Shown here piece by piece: positions 41,007-49,235 of a DNA stretch of 64,000 bases (position 1 is its first letter; every line of letters begins with the position of its first letter). The translations under genes were made by a program, and so were the position numbers. Source of the DNA: an uncultured Kiritimatiellota bacterium (lineage in GTDB: Bacteria > Verrucomicrobiota > Kiritimatiellia > RFP12 > UBA1067); NCBI GenBank assembly GCA_934643865.1, contig CAKUCX010000005.1, positions 19,458 through 83,457 of the forward strand, read 5' to 3'. Under the pieces are notes generated by a model that saw only the letters and a list, made by a program, of their open reading frames with translations, made no database searches and was not told the DNA's origin.

Positions 41007-42248
41007 TCAGAACGTCACGTCGGCGTCGTCCCAGCAGCACCTGAGGACCTTCTCCATGAGTTTCGCGTCCATCTTGCGCGGATTGCAGCCCGTGCAGGCG
41101 TCGCCCATCGCGTTCTCGGCGATCTGCGCCGCCTTCGCCTCGAACTCGTCCGCGCCGACCATCGGCGGCTGCGCCTCGTTCACCGCCGTCTTGTAGACGG
41201 GCAGCCCGTTCGCGGCGTAGTCCCTGATGCAGTGCGGAATGTTGAGTTCGTCGTTGAACCTGCGCACCCAGGCGATGAGCGCGGCGATCTTCGCCTCCTG
41301 CGAGGTCTCGGCGCCCGCGATTCCGAGCTCGTCCGCGCAGCGCGCGTAGCGCGCGGCGGCGAACGGCACGGCCGCGTTGAAGCGGATGACCTTCGGCAGG
41401 TACATCGCGTTCGCCGCGCCGTGGATGATGTGGCCGCCGGAGAACGCCGCGCCCGTCTTGTGGGCGAGCGAGTGGACGATGCCGAGGAGCGCGTTCGAGA
41501 ACGCCATGCCCGCGAGGCACTGCGCGTCGTGCATGGCGGCGCGCGCGGCGGGGTCGCCGCCGTAGCTCTTGACGAGCGCGTCGCGGATCATCTTCATCGA
41601 GTGGATCGCAAGCGCGTCCGAATACGGCGAGTGGGCGACGGCGACGACGGCCTCCAGGTCGTGCGTGAGCGCGTCCATGCCCGTGTGCGCGCAGAGCTTC
41701 TGCGGCATCGTGAGCGTGAGGTCGGGGTCGACGATCGCGACGTCGGGCGTGATCTCGAAGTCCGCGATCGGGTACTTGATGCCCTTCGCGTAGTCGGTGA
41801 TGATCGAGAACGCCGTCACCTCGGTCGCCGTGCCGGACGTGGAGGAGATCGCGCAGAAGTGCGCCTTCGTGCGGAGCTTCGGCAGGCCGAAGACCTTGCA
41901 CATGTCCTCGAACGTCGCCTCGGGATGCTCGTACTTGATCCACATCGCCTTTGCGGCGTCGATCGGCGAGCCGCCGCCCATCGCGACGATCCAGTCGGGC
42001 TGGAACGCCTGCATCACCGCCGCGCCCTTCATCACCGTCTCGACCGACGGGTCGCTCTCGATGCCCTCGATGAGCTTCACCTCGAAGCCGGCCTCCTTGA
42101 GATACGCCTCCGCGCGCTGCAGGAACCCGCCGCGCCGCATCGAGCCGCCGCCGACGCAGATGACGGCGCGCGCGCCCTTGAGGGTCTTCAGGGTCGCAAG
42201 GGCGCCCTTGCCATGATAGATGTCACGGGGAAGTGTGAAACGAGCCAT
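41007..42248 (-). CDS. Iron-containing alcohol dehydrogenase
   Basis: A 413-residue group III (Fe-dependent) NAD(P)-linked alcohol or butanol dehydrogenase. GGGSPIDAAK binds the cofactor, and the metal ligands lie in PQKLCAHTGMDALTHDLEA and SLAHKTGAAFSGGHIIHG. SSTSGTATEVTAFSII is also family-typical. The ATG at 42248 has AGGAGG 7 bases away. It stands alone between two permease units. It probably reduces aldehydes or oxidises alcohols in fermentation; the substrate cannot be fixed. The C-terminus includes CTGCNPR, common in AdhB-like members. Confidence 0.9.
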   Translation of the reverse strand: MARFTLPRDIYHGKGALATLKTLKGARAVICVGGGSMRRGGFLQRAEAYLKEAGFEVKLIEGIESDPSVETVMKGAAVMQAFQPDWIVAMGGGSPIDAAKAMWIKYEHPEATFEDMCKVFGLPKLRTKAHFCAISSTSGTATEVTAFSIITDYAKGIKYPIADFEITPDVAIVDPDLTLTMPQKLCAHTGMDALTHDLEAVVAVAHSPYSDALAIHSMKMIRDALVKSYGGDPAARAAMHDAQCLAGMAFSNALLGIVHSLAHKTGAAFSGGHIIHGAANAMYLPKVIRFNAAVPFAAARYARCADELGIAGAETSQEAKIAALIAWVRRFNDELNIPHCIRDYAANGLPVYKTAVNEAQPPMVGADEFEAKAAQIAENAMGDACTGCNPRKMDAKLMEKVLRCCWDDADVTF

Positions 42249-42400
42249 GTCCAATCCTCCTTTGCGTTTTATTGGATAGAACGATACCAGTTATGAATGC
42301 GTTTCAGGCAAGCGGAAATCGGCAATTCTCTTGCAGGACTTCTTTATAACGACGCGCATGATCCCGACAACGGCATGGGGCAATTTGGCGACGCGGACCC

Positions 42401-43807
42401 CTACATGAGCGCGTACTTCGCGATGAAGACGACGGTGAGGACGTACATGATCCAGTGGACCTTCCGCGCCTTGCCGGCGAGGAGGTTGATGAGCGTGTAC
42501 GAGATGACGCCCGCCATGATGCCGTCCGAGATCGAGTAGGCGAACGGCATCACCGCGACCGTCAGGAACGCGGGGATCGCCTCGCTCGCGTCGGAGAAGT
42601 CGATCTCGGCGACGGACGAGAGCATGAGGAAGCCGACGACGATGAGCGCGGGGGCCGTCGCGAAGCCCGGCACCGCGAGGAAGACCGGGGCGAAGACGAG
42701 CGACGCGAGGAAGAGGACGGCCGTCGTGACGGCCGTGAGGCCCGTCCGGCCGCCCACCATCACGCCCGAGGCCGACTCGACGTAGGTCGTCGTCGTCGAG
42801 GTGCCGAAGACGGCGCCGACCGACGTCGCGGCCGCGTCCGCGCACAGGGCGCCCGAGATGCGCGGGAGCTTCCCCTCCTTCGTGAGGAAGCCGCCCTTCA
42901 TCGAGACGCCGATGAGCGTGCCGAGCGTGTCGAAGAGGTCCACGAAGAAGAACGCGAACATGACGACGAAGAAGTCGAGGCCCTTGACGAGCGCCCAGCC
43001 CGTGTTCGGGTCGCCCTTGTGCGTCCAGCCCGCCGGGTCGAAGACGGCGCCGCACGTCTGGCCGAACGCCCTGAACGAGTCGGCGATGCCCGCGAACGTG
43101 AGGGACGGGTAGAGCGAGAAGGAACCCGCCGCCGCGTCCGGCACGTAGAGGCCCACCGCCTGGCAGACCATGCCGAGCCCCCAGGTGAGGAAGATGCCGA
43201 AGAGGATCGCCCCCTTGACCTGGCGCACCATCATGACGCCCGTGAGGACCGTCCCGACGATCGCGAGGACCGCGCTGACGCCCTGCGTGTGGAACGGCGC
43301 GTTCCTGAAGTTCATGAGGCCCACGAGCACGGCGTCGTTGTTGACGATGATCTTCGCCGTCTGGAGCGCGATGAAGCAGATGAAGAGGCCGATGCCGGCC
43401 GCCACCGCCTTCTTCAACGTGAACGGAATCGAGTTGAAGATCGCCTCGCGGACGGGCGTCAGGGAGAGGGCGAGGAAGACGAGGCCCTCCACGAAGACCG
43501 CGAGGAGCGCGAACTGCCAGCTGTAGCCCATGCCGAGACAGACGCCGTAGGTGAGGAAGGCGTTGAGCCCCATGCCCGGCGCGAGCGCGAACGGGTAGTT
43601 CGAGAGGGCCGCCATGAGGACGGTGCCGACGAACGCCGCGAGGCACGTCGCGACGAAGACGCCGCCGCGCGGAATGCCCGCCGCCGCGAGGATGTTCGGG
43701 TTCACGGCGAGGATGTACGCCATCGTCATGAACGTCGTGAGGCCCGCGACGAGCTCGGTCTTGACCGTCGTCTTGTTCTCGTCGAGCTTGAACAGTTTCT
43801 TGAACAT
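42401..43807 (-). CDS. Guanine/hypoxanthine permease (AzgA/PbuG family)
   Basis: A 468-residue permease of the AzgA-like branch, importing purines with protons. FMTMAYILAVNPNIL and ALAPGMGLNAFLTYGVCLGMGYSW near the N-terminus, and FFFVDLFDTLGTLIGVS and SSTTTTYVESASG-type (here GTSTTTTYVESASG) motifs later, are diagnostic. The ATG at 43807 (MFKKLFKLDENKTTVKTE) gives the usual start. It is the last gene of a unit starting with upp and containing a solute-binding lipoprotein, a PP2C phosphatase and a STAS protein, so its expression is tied to that signalling module. Confidence 0.9.
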   Translation of the reverse strand: MFKKLFKLDENKTTVKTELVAGLTTFMTMAYILAVNPNILAAAGIPRGGVFVATCLAAFVGTVLMAALSNYPFALAPGMGLNAFLTYGVCLGMGYSWQFALLAVFVEGLVFLALSLTPVREAIFNSIPFTLKKAVAAGIGLFICFIALQTAKIIVNNDAVLVGLMNFRNAPFHTQGVSAVLAIVGTVLTGVMMVRQVKGAILFGIFLTWGLGMVCQAVGLYVPDAAAGSFSLYPSLTFAGIADSFRAFGQTCGAVFDPAGWTHKGDPNTGWALVKGLDFFVVMFAFFFVDLFDTLGTLIGVSMKGGFLTKEGKLPRISGALCADAAATSVGAVFGTSTTTTYVESASGVMVGGRTGLTAVTTAVLFLASLVFAPVFLAVPGFATAPALIVVGFLMLSSVAEIDFSDASEAIPAFLTVAVMPFAYSISDGIMAGVISYTLINLLAGKARKVHWIMYVLTVVFIAKYALM

Positions 43808-43845
43808 GTCGTTCTTCTTTCGGCGTGGTTGATCAATCCATGGTG

Positions 43846-44139
43846 CTAGGCAATCGTGAGGATGCTGCTGAAGCCCGTGATGTCGAGGACTTCCCGCACG
43901 GCCGGCTGGACGCCCACAATGGTCATCGAGCCGCCGCCCGCCATCATCGTCTTCTGGGCGGTGAGGAGGCAGCGGAGGCCCGCCGAGCTCATGTAGGGGA
44001 CGCCGGCGAGGTCGAGCGTCAGCGTCTCGTTCCCCTCCAGCTTCAGCCCAGCGTCCAGCTCCGGCGCCGTCGTCGTGTCCACGCGGCCTGTCACCGAAAT
44101 GACCGTCCGTCCGCCGTCCGTCTTCTTGGCAATGTCCAT
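43846..44139 (-). CDS. STAS-domain anti-sigma factor antagonist
   Basis: A 97-residue stand-alone STAS protein of the SpoIIAA/RsbV type. The phosphorylated Ser is expected in YMSSAGLRCLL, at the start of the second helix, and LTLDLAGVP precedes it. In known partner-switching systems such a protein, when dephosphorylated by a PP2C phosphatase, binds an anti-sigma kinase. The gene immediately upstream encodes a PP2C phosphatase with a fused kinase-like ATPase, the natural partner. AAGGAG precedes the ATG. No sigma factor gene is in the window. Confidence 0.88.
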   Translation of the reverse strand: MDIAKKTDGGRTVISVTGRVDTTTAPELDAGLKLEGNETLTLDLAGVPYMSSAGLRCLLTAQKTMMAGGGSMTIVGVQPAVREVLDITGFSSILTIA

Positions 44140-44172
44140 GCGTTCTCCTTCTTGAAATGCCGGCCTTCGCCG

Positions 44173-46179
44173 TCAGGCGGCGCCGTAGGTGAGCCCCATC
44201 GTCAGCACGTTGTGCCCGCACCGCCGCGAGTAGGTGACGGGGGACATCGTCTTCTTCACGATGAGGATGCCCATGCCGCCGACCGTGCGCTCCTCGGCGG
44301 AGAGGGTCGTGTCGGGGTCGCGCTTCGCGAGCGGGTCGAACGGCGTGCCGTCGTCCGTGAAGACGAGCCGCACGCTGTCGGGATGCCGCGAAAGCTCCAC
44401 GCGCAGCGACCAGGCCGTCGCGCCCGAATAGCGCACGATGTTCGCGAAGATCTCGTCCGCCGCGACCATGAGCGTCATCTGCTGCCTCGGCGGGACGTCC
44501 GCGAGCGCGGCCTCCAGGTCCGCCGTTGCCTGCTTCAGGTCCTCCATCGTCGGCTTGTAGGCGTGTTCGACGGCCTCGGCGCAGCCCCGGTAGCGGAGCG
44601 CGAGCTGCGTGCAGTCGTCCGCCTGCTCGACCACCCCGGCGTGTACGGCGACGGCCGCGAGCACCTTCTCCAGAAGCTCCTGCTGGCGCGGCGGCGCGGC
44701 CTTGAGGATGTCGAGGAGGCGCGCCTCGCCGAACAGCTCCCCGGCGGCGTTCGGCTGCTCGGTGATGCCGTCCGTGTAGAGGTAGAGCGCGTCGCCGGGG
44801 GCGAGCCGCACCTCGTGGCTGCGGTAGGGGACGCCCGCCATCGCGCCGAGGACGAGCCCGGGCGTGCCGCGCAGGTAGTCGACGGTCCCCGCGCTCCGCC
44901 ACGCGGGCGGGTTGTGGCCCGCGTTCACGTAGACGACGACGCCCGTGTCGAGGTGGAGTTCGCCGATCCAGGCCGTCACGAACATGTTCGCCTCGTTTCC
45001 CTCGCAGAGGGCGTCGTTCGTCTCGGCGACGACCTGGGCGAGCGGCTTGCCCGTCTGGGCCGCGCCCTTCAGGAGCGTCTTCGCGCGCATCATGAACATC
45101 GCGGCCGGCACGCCCTTTCCGCTCACGTCGGCGACGAGGAAGACGAGCGTCTTCGGCCCCGTGAAGTAGAAGTCGTAGAAGTCGCCGCCGACCTCCTTCG
45201 CCGGCTTCATGCCCGCGTAGATGTCGAACGACGTCTCGTCCGGGAACGGCGGGAAGACGCTTGGCATCGCGGACGTCTGGATGTCCGCTGCCATCTTGAG
45301 GTCGCGTTCGGTCTGCTCGCGGATCTGCCGCCGCACGAAGGCGGAGATGACGAGGCCGACGAGGATGGCGACGAACGCGAGCGCGACGGCGTTGAGGACG
45401 GCCGTCGCCCCGATGAGGACGTTGCGCGTGACGGCGGCGGCGGCCCGCGGGATCATCACGTAGACGGGGAAGCTGTCGATCTCGCGCCGCTTCCAGTGGA
45501 AGCCGGCCTCCGGCCCCGTCCACTGCGTCCCCTCGCGGTTCGGACGGGCGTAGTCGGAGAGGACGAGGTCGGACGGCGTCGTGACGACGATACCGCCCGT
45601 CCCGCCGACGTGCCAGTTGCGGGAGAGGCCGACGAGCGACGAGCGCGCGAGCGCGCGCAGTGAGGCGCCGTCGCAGCCGATCTCGACGAAGCCGCCCTCG
45701 GGCCGCCACACGCCGACGTACTTGCGCCAGGCGCCCCTGGCGGAATTGGGCTGGAAGGCCTGGCAGAACTCCGTGACCTGCCCGTCGATCAGGCACATCA
45801 TCTCGGCCGCCTGCCCCTCCGCCTTCGTGAAGTCGAAGCCGAGGTAGACGGGCTCGGAGGACTGGACGATGACGCCCTTCGCGTCGGCGATGCAAATCTC
45901 GGTGAGGCGCAGCTCGCGCGCGAGGGCGCGCAGGGAGAGGACGTCCGTCTTCGCGCCGTCCTCCAGGCGCTCGCGCACCGCCATCGCCTGGCGGACGAGG
46001 CGCGCGTTGACGCGCGAACGGATCTCCATCTCCACGTCCGAAAACGCGCTGTCGATGAGGCGGTCGGCCTCGCGCGCGGCCAGGCGGTCGTGGACGAACC
46101 ACGTCACCGCCATCGAGACGGCGAAGGCGAGGACGATGCTCAGCGCGAGCTTGAGGTTCAGGCTGCGGCGCGCGGTCAT
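44173..46179 (-). CDS. Membrane sensor PP2C (SpoIIE-type) phosphatase with C-terminal RsbW-like ATPase domain
   Basis: A 668-residue protein. Two membrane helices (about residues 10-30 and 260-290) frame a periplasmic sensor domain. A PP2C phosphatase domain follows, with KEVGGDFYDF, VADVSGKGVPAAMFM, NAGHNPP, LYTDGITE and DDCTQLAL holding the metal-binding Asp residues. The last 130 residues are a GHKL ATPase like RsbW: AADEIFANIVRYSG (N-box), FTDDGTPFDP and GGMGILIVKK. One chain thus holds both phosphatase and kinase-like parts of a partner switch. It overlaps the binding-protein gene by 4 bases and is followed by the STAS gene. Confidence 0.88.
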   Translation of the reverse strand: MTARRSLNLKLALSIVLAFAVSMAVTWFVHDRLAAREADRLIDSAFSDVEMEIRSRVNARLVRQAMAVRERLEDGAKTDVLSLRALARELRLTEICIADAKGVIVQSSEPVYLGFDFTKAEGQAAEMMCLIDGQVTEFCQAFQPNSARGAWRKYVGVWRPEGGFVEIGCDGASLRALARSSLVGLSRNWHVGGTGGIVVTTPSDLVLSDYARPNREGTQWTGPEAGFHWKRREIDSFPVYVMIPRAAAAVTRNVLIGATAVLNAVALAFVAILVGLVISAFVRRQIREQTERDLKMAADIQTSAMPSVFPPFPDETSFDIYAGMKPAKEVGGDFYDFYFTGPKTLVFLVADVSGKGVPAAMFMMRAKTLLKGAAQTGKPLAQVVAETNDALCEGNEANMFVTAWIGELHLDTGVVVYVNAGHNPPAWRSAGTVDYLRGTPGLVLGAMAGVPYRSHEVRLAPGDALYLYTDGITEQPNAAGELFGEARLLDILKAAPPRQQELLEKVLAAVAVHAGVVEQADDCTQLALRYRGCAEAVEHAYKPTMEDLKQATADLEAALADVPPRQQMTLMVAADEIFANIVRYSGATAWSLRVELSRHPDSVRLVFTDDGTPFDPLAKRDPDTTLSAEERTVGGMGILIVKKTMSPVTYSRRCGHNVLTMGLTYGAA

Positions 46180-46877
46180 TTCACCTTCCCCTCCGTAATG
46201 ACGGCGTTGGCGGCGGCCAGCACGTCCGGGCGGCGCCGGTTGACGGCGACGCCGTAGCCCTCGCGCGTTTCGAGGGGGGAGGCGACGAGACGCCCGCCGG
46301 ACTGCGCCGCCCAGCTCCTGAGGGGCACGGCGTCGAAGAAGACCGCGTCGATGTCGCCCTTCTCCAGCGCGGCGACGGCGTCCGTCACGCGCGCGAAGCG
46401 CACCGGGTCGGCGCCGTGGTTGCAGAGGTAGAGGTCGCCCGTCGTGCCGGGCTCGGCGCCCACGCGGAGGGACGCGATCCGCGACATGCGGGGGCGCGGG
46501 CCGTCTGATCGGTAGAGGAAGCAGTTGCCGCCCGTCGCGTAGGGGGCGGAGAAGTCGACGTCCAGGCGGCGCGCCTCGGTGATCGTGATCGTCGCGATGC
46601 CGAAGTCGGCCGTCCCGGCCTTGAGCCGCGGGATGATCTCCTCGAAGGCGACGGCCTCGACGACGAGCGGACGCGCGAGACGCGCGGCGATGCGGCGCGC
46701 GAGGTCGACGTCCGTCCCCTCGCACTGCCCCGCCGCGTTCGTCCAGCAGCACGGCGGCGTCGTCGGGTGCGTGAGGAAGACGAGCGGGGCCGACGGATCG
46801 ACGGCCGGCGCGGCCGTGTCGGAACACCCCGCGACGAACGCGGTCAGCAGCAGGACGATGGCGCAGAGGGCTTTCAC
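46176..46877 (-). CDS. Periplasmic solute-binding lipoprotein, family 3
   Basis: A 233-residue lipoprotein: the lipobox is VAGC at residues 15-18. The body is a family 3 (amino-acid type) binding protein, with GTDVDLARRIAARLARPL, IIPRLKAGTADFGIATITITEARR and DVDFSAPYA, and GDIDAVFFDAVPL in the second lobe. No ABC permease is next to it; instead it is coupled to the sensor phosphatase downstream, so it may present a ligand to that sensor rather than feed a transporter. The start is a GTG 5 bases after upp. The ligand is unknown. Confidence 0.83.
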   Translation of the reverse strand: MKALCAIVLLLTAFVAGCSDTAAPAVDPSAPLVFLTHPTTPPCCWTNAAGQCEGTDVDLARRIAARLARPLVVEAVAFEEIIPRLKAGTADFGIATITITEARRLDVDFSAPYATGGNCFLYRSDGPRPRMSRIASLRVGAEPGTTGDLYLCNHGADPVRFARVTDAVAALEKGDIDAVFFDAVPLRSWAAQSGGRLVASPLETREGYGVAVNRRRPDVLAAANAVITEGKVK

Positions 46878-46882
46878 GGGAT

Positions 46883-47503
46883 TCAGAGCGTCCCGAAGAT
46901 GCGGTCGCCCGCATCCCCCAGGCCCGGTACGATGTAGTAGTGCGCGTTCAGCCGCTCGTCCTTCGCCGCCGTGTAGACGGGCACGTCGGGATGATGTTCC
47001 TCGAAGTGCGCGATCCCTTCCGGCACGGAGACGAGGTTGAGGAAGATGATCTTCTTGTAGCCGAGTTTCTTGAGCTGCCCCACGGCGTCGACGGCGCTGC
47101 CGCCCGTCGCGAACATCGGATCGATCACGATTGCGAGTTCGTCGTCCTTCGCCGGCGGCACCTTCGCGTAGTAGGGCACGGGCTCCGCCGTCTCCTCGTT
47201 GCGCTGCATCCCGAGCACGCCCACCTTCGCGTAGGGGAGGACATGGAGCATCGCGTCCAGCATTCCCATGCCCGCGCGGAGAATCGGCACGAGGACGATC
47301 CGCTCGTCGATCCGCCGCCCCGTCGTCTTCGCGACGGGCGTCTGCACCTCGACGGGCTTCGTGCGAAGATCCTTCAGCGCCTCGAACGCCAGGAACTCGG
47401 TGATCTCGTTCACGAGCTCGCGGAACAGCTTCGGGGGCGTCGACCGGTCGCGCATGAGCGTCATGCGGTGGTCGACGAGGGGATGGTGGAGGATCGTGGT
47501 CAT
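46883..47503 (-). CDS. upp: Uracil phosphoribosyltransferase
   Basis: Converts uracil and PRPP to UMP. The 206-residue enzyme shows LVPILRAGMGMLDAML, IDPMFATGGSAVDAV (PRPP loop) and the C-terminal YIVPGLGDAGDRIFGT, the Upp uracil-binding flap, and is the standard length. There is no Shine-Dalgarno; the ATG is only 6 bases from an array of 8-base TTAAGTAG repeats. It is the first gene of the unit that includes the partner-switch proteins and the purine permease. Confidence 0.93.
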   Translation of the reverse strand: MTTILHHPLVDHRMTLMRDRSTPPKLFRELVNEITEFLAFEALKDLRTKPVEVQTPVAKTTGRRIDERIVLVPILRAGMGMLDAMLHVLPYAKVGVLGMQRNEETAEPVPYYAKVPPAKDDELAIVIDPMFATGGSAVDAVGQLKKLGYKKIIFLNLVSVPEGIAHFEEHHPDVPVYTAAKDERLNAHYYIVPGLGDAGDRIFGTL

Positions 47504-47509
47504 GGAGAA

Positions 47510-47548
47510 TTAAGTAGTTAAGTAGTTAAGTAGTTAAGTAATTAAGAG
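47510..47548. repeat. Tandem 8-base repeat array (TTAAGTAG), five units
   Basis: Three exact TTAAGTAG units, one TTAAGTAA, and a partial last unit lie directly upstream of the upp ATG. They occupy the place of the ribosome-binding site, just as at fabH. Confidence 0.85.
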
Positions 47549-47606
47549 GGGGGTGCGAAACGGGGAGGGCCGCGCTTGTCGCGGCCGGGGGTCTGCAATA
47601 ACGAGA

Positions 47607-47635
47607 GGCGGAAAGGGAACCCTCCCCCTTCCGCC
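47607..47635 (-). terminator. Hairpin after the outer-membrane protein gene
   Basis: GGCGGAAAGGG pairs with the C-rich and TTCCGCC arm across a short loop, about 35 bases after the stop of the barrel gene. On the minus strand it is followed by TCTCGTTATT, a poor T-run, so termination is only moderately supported. Confidence 0.4.
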
Positions 47636-47669
47636 CGTCGTATGTTCACGGCTTCACGCGCAGCGTCCC

Positions 47670-48602
47670 TTAGAAGTTGACGGTGATGCCAAAGCCGCCC
47701 CAGGCGAAATCCTTGTACTGGCCGTAGTCGGCGCCCGAGCCGTGGTCGGCCGCGTCGCGCAGGTCGCTGTCGATGATCGAGCAGTAGGCCACCTTCGCGA
47801 AGAGGGCGAAGTGTTCCGTGAGCTGGTAGTTCGCGTCGAGCATCCACTTCATCGTGGCCATGCCGCCGTTGTGCGTCTCCGTCCAGCCCGCCGTCGGGAA
47901 GCACCAGTTGTAGCGGTGGTCGCGGTAGACGAACGTGACGGACGGCGTGAGCGTGAGCTTGTCGCAGGGCTTGAACGCGCGCTTGACGCCGAACTGGATG
48001 AGGTCGGCGTTGTTCTCATGGTACTCGTGGATGAAGTCGACGAACGGCACGAGGTAGGGGTTGAGGAGGGCGAGCGAGTGGTTGAAGTCCATCGTCGTCA
48101 TCGTGTCATGCCCATACTGGAAGTGGCTCTTGCCATGCGTGTTGTGGTCATGCCCACGCCCATGGGGGTAGTAGTACCACACGACCGACGCCCGGTAGTC
48201 GAGGCCCCACGTGTCGTTGTCGTCGAACCAGAACGTCTTGCCGTAGTGGACATTGAAATCCCACTCGTTGAACGCCTTGCCGTAGAGGTCACGGCGCTTG
48301 TCCGTCAGATCGGTGTTCGACCACACGCCCACGCCGAGATAGCCAAGATCGCCGAAATAGTCGATTTCTCCAGGAATGTTGAAGTTGACTTCCACGTACC
48401 CCTGCATCGTCGGCTCGGAGTTGACGAGCGAACCGTAGAGCTGGTAGCCCGAGTACATACCGTAGTTGCCGAAGCCCCACACGATGGGGTCGTCGGCCTT
48501 TTCAAGGACGGGCTTCGCGTCGGCATTCTCGGCCTTGGTCTCTGTTTCCTGCGCACACACGACACCGGCCGAGAGGACGGCGGCGATCATCAGCTTCTTC
48601 AT
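47670..48602 (-). CDS. Outer-membrane beta-barrel protein
   Basis: A 310-residue protein with a signal peptide and alternating strands rich in Tyr, Trp, Asp and Asn, ending in FAWGGFGITVNF, a C-terminal Phe signal for barrel insertion. Strand starts such as LGVGVWSNTDL, WGLDYRASVVWYYYP and LTLTPSVTFVYRDHRYNW support about 12 strands. One loop near residue 150 is His-rich (HGRGHDHNTHGKSHFQYGHD), which could bind metal outside the cell. I cannot name the family; it resembles uncharacterised porin-like proteins. It has its own promoter at 48668-48696. Confidence 0.75.
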   Translation of the reverse strand: MKKLMIAAVLSAGVVCAQETETKAENADAKPVLEKADDPIVWGFGNYGMYSGYQLYGSLVNSEPTMQGYVEVNFNIPGEIDYFGDLGYLGVGVWSNTDLTDKRRDLYGKAFNEWDFNVHYGKTFWFDDNDTWGLDYRASVVWYYYPHGRGHDHNTHGKSHFQYGHDTMTTMDFNHSLALLNPYLVPFVDFIHEYHENNADLIQFGVKRAFKPCDKLTLTPSVTFVYRDHRYNWCFPTAGWTETHNGGMATMKWMLDANYQLTEHFALFAKVAYCSIIDSDLRDAADHGSGADYGQYKDFAWGGFGITVNF

Positions 48603-48667
48603 GGCTATCCCTTGTGTTGGTGGCCTCCCGCGCCGCCTCGGGCGCGGGGCCGTTGAAAGATGGGCCT

Positions 48668-48696
48668 AGTTTACCAAAAGCGCCTCCGCCTGGCAA
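48668..48696 (-). promoter_or_regulatory. Promoter of the outer-membrane barrel gene
   Basis: TTGCCA (48691-48696), a 17-base spacer and TGGTAAACT (48668-48676, hexamer 48668-48673). The leader is about 60 bases. Confidence 0.6.
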
Positions 48697-49163
48697 GCAA
48701 GCGCCGTTGCCGCCTTCGATTGCCCGGCCGGAAAACGGCCGTGCCGCAGGGCGGACGTCCGTCGAAACGCCCCTCGGCCCCGTCACCTTGACGGCGGGCG
48801 ACACCTTCTCGCGTTGCAGCATCAACGGCCCACCGGCGTTCTCCACGGCCACGTCGTCGAGGTCGATCTCGCCGACGCAGGCGCCGCATGGAGAAGCGGA
48901 GGCCGAGCGCGGCTTCCCGCACCCGGCCTCCTCGCCTTTCGGCGGCGGCGCACGTTTCCGCGCACCGTAAAACACGCCGTTGCCCGTCTTCCGCCTCTTC
49001 CTCTGCGGCCCGAACGTATCCTCGTCTGTCAGCAGAAGAGCCGTAATTGTTGATGAATTACGATGACCGCCCGCTATCCCGCGTCCGAAAAGACATTGAC
49101 CAGCACCGACTTCCGAAGACTTCGCCGACAAAGCCGACGTCGCCTTCTCGAATTTCCGGCAAC

Positions 49164-49193
49164 AGTCTACCATAGGCCATGGCCCGCGCGCAA
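49164..49193 (-). promoter_or_regulatory. Second upstream promoter-like element
   Basis: TTGCGC (49188-49193), an 18-base spacer, and TGGTAGACT (hexamer 49164-49169). It points toward the barrel gene and would give a leader of over 500 bases, or serve an unrecognised RNA or short gene in between. Confidence 0.3.
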
Positions 49194-49235
49194 GCGGATT
49201 TTTTTCACTGTCGCGGCCGAGGAGATCCGCCCCTG

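Larger units (their letters stand above)
48603..49235. other. Non-coding interval with two promoter-like sites
   Basis: The interval contains the barrel-gene promoter (48668-48696), a second promoter-like element at 49164-49193 and a 6-bp-arm inverted repeat GTAATT/AATTAC near 49050. A 223-codon minus-strand frame (48502-49173) crosses it but overlaps the barrel gene start and has no recognisable domain. Confidence 0.55.

Noticed and set aside
42401..46102. Continuous minus-strand frame of over 1200 codons through the permease, STAS and phosphatase genes
   Set aside because: Only the last 468 codons match a family (purine permease). The upstream part is a shadow of the STAS and phosphatase genes in another frame.
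48502..49173. 223-codon minus-strand frame
   Set aside because: It overlaps the barrel gene start by 100 bases, has no recognised domain, and its ATG lies inside a -10-like element. Kept only as a query in the findings.
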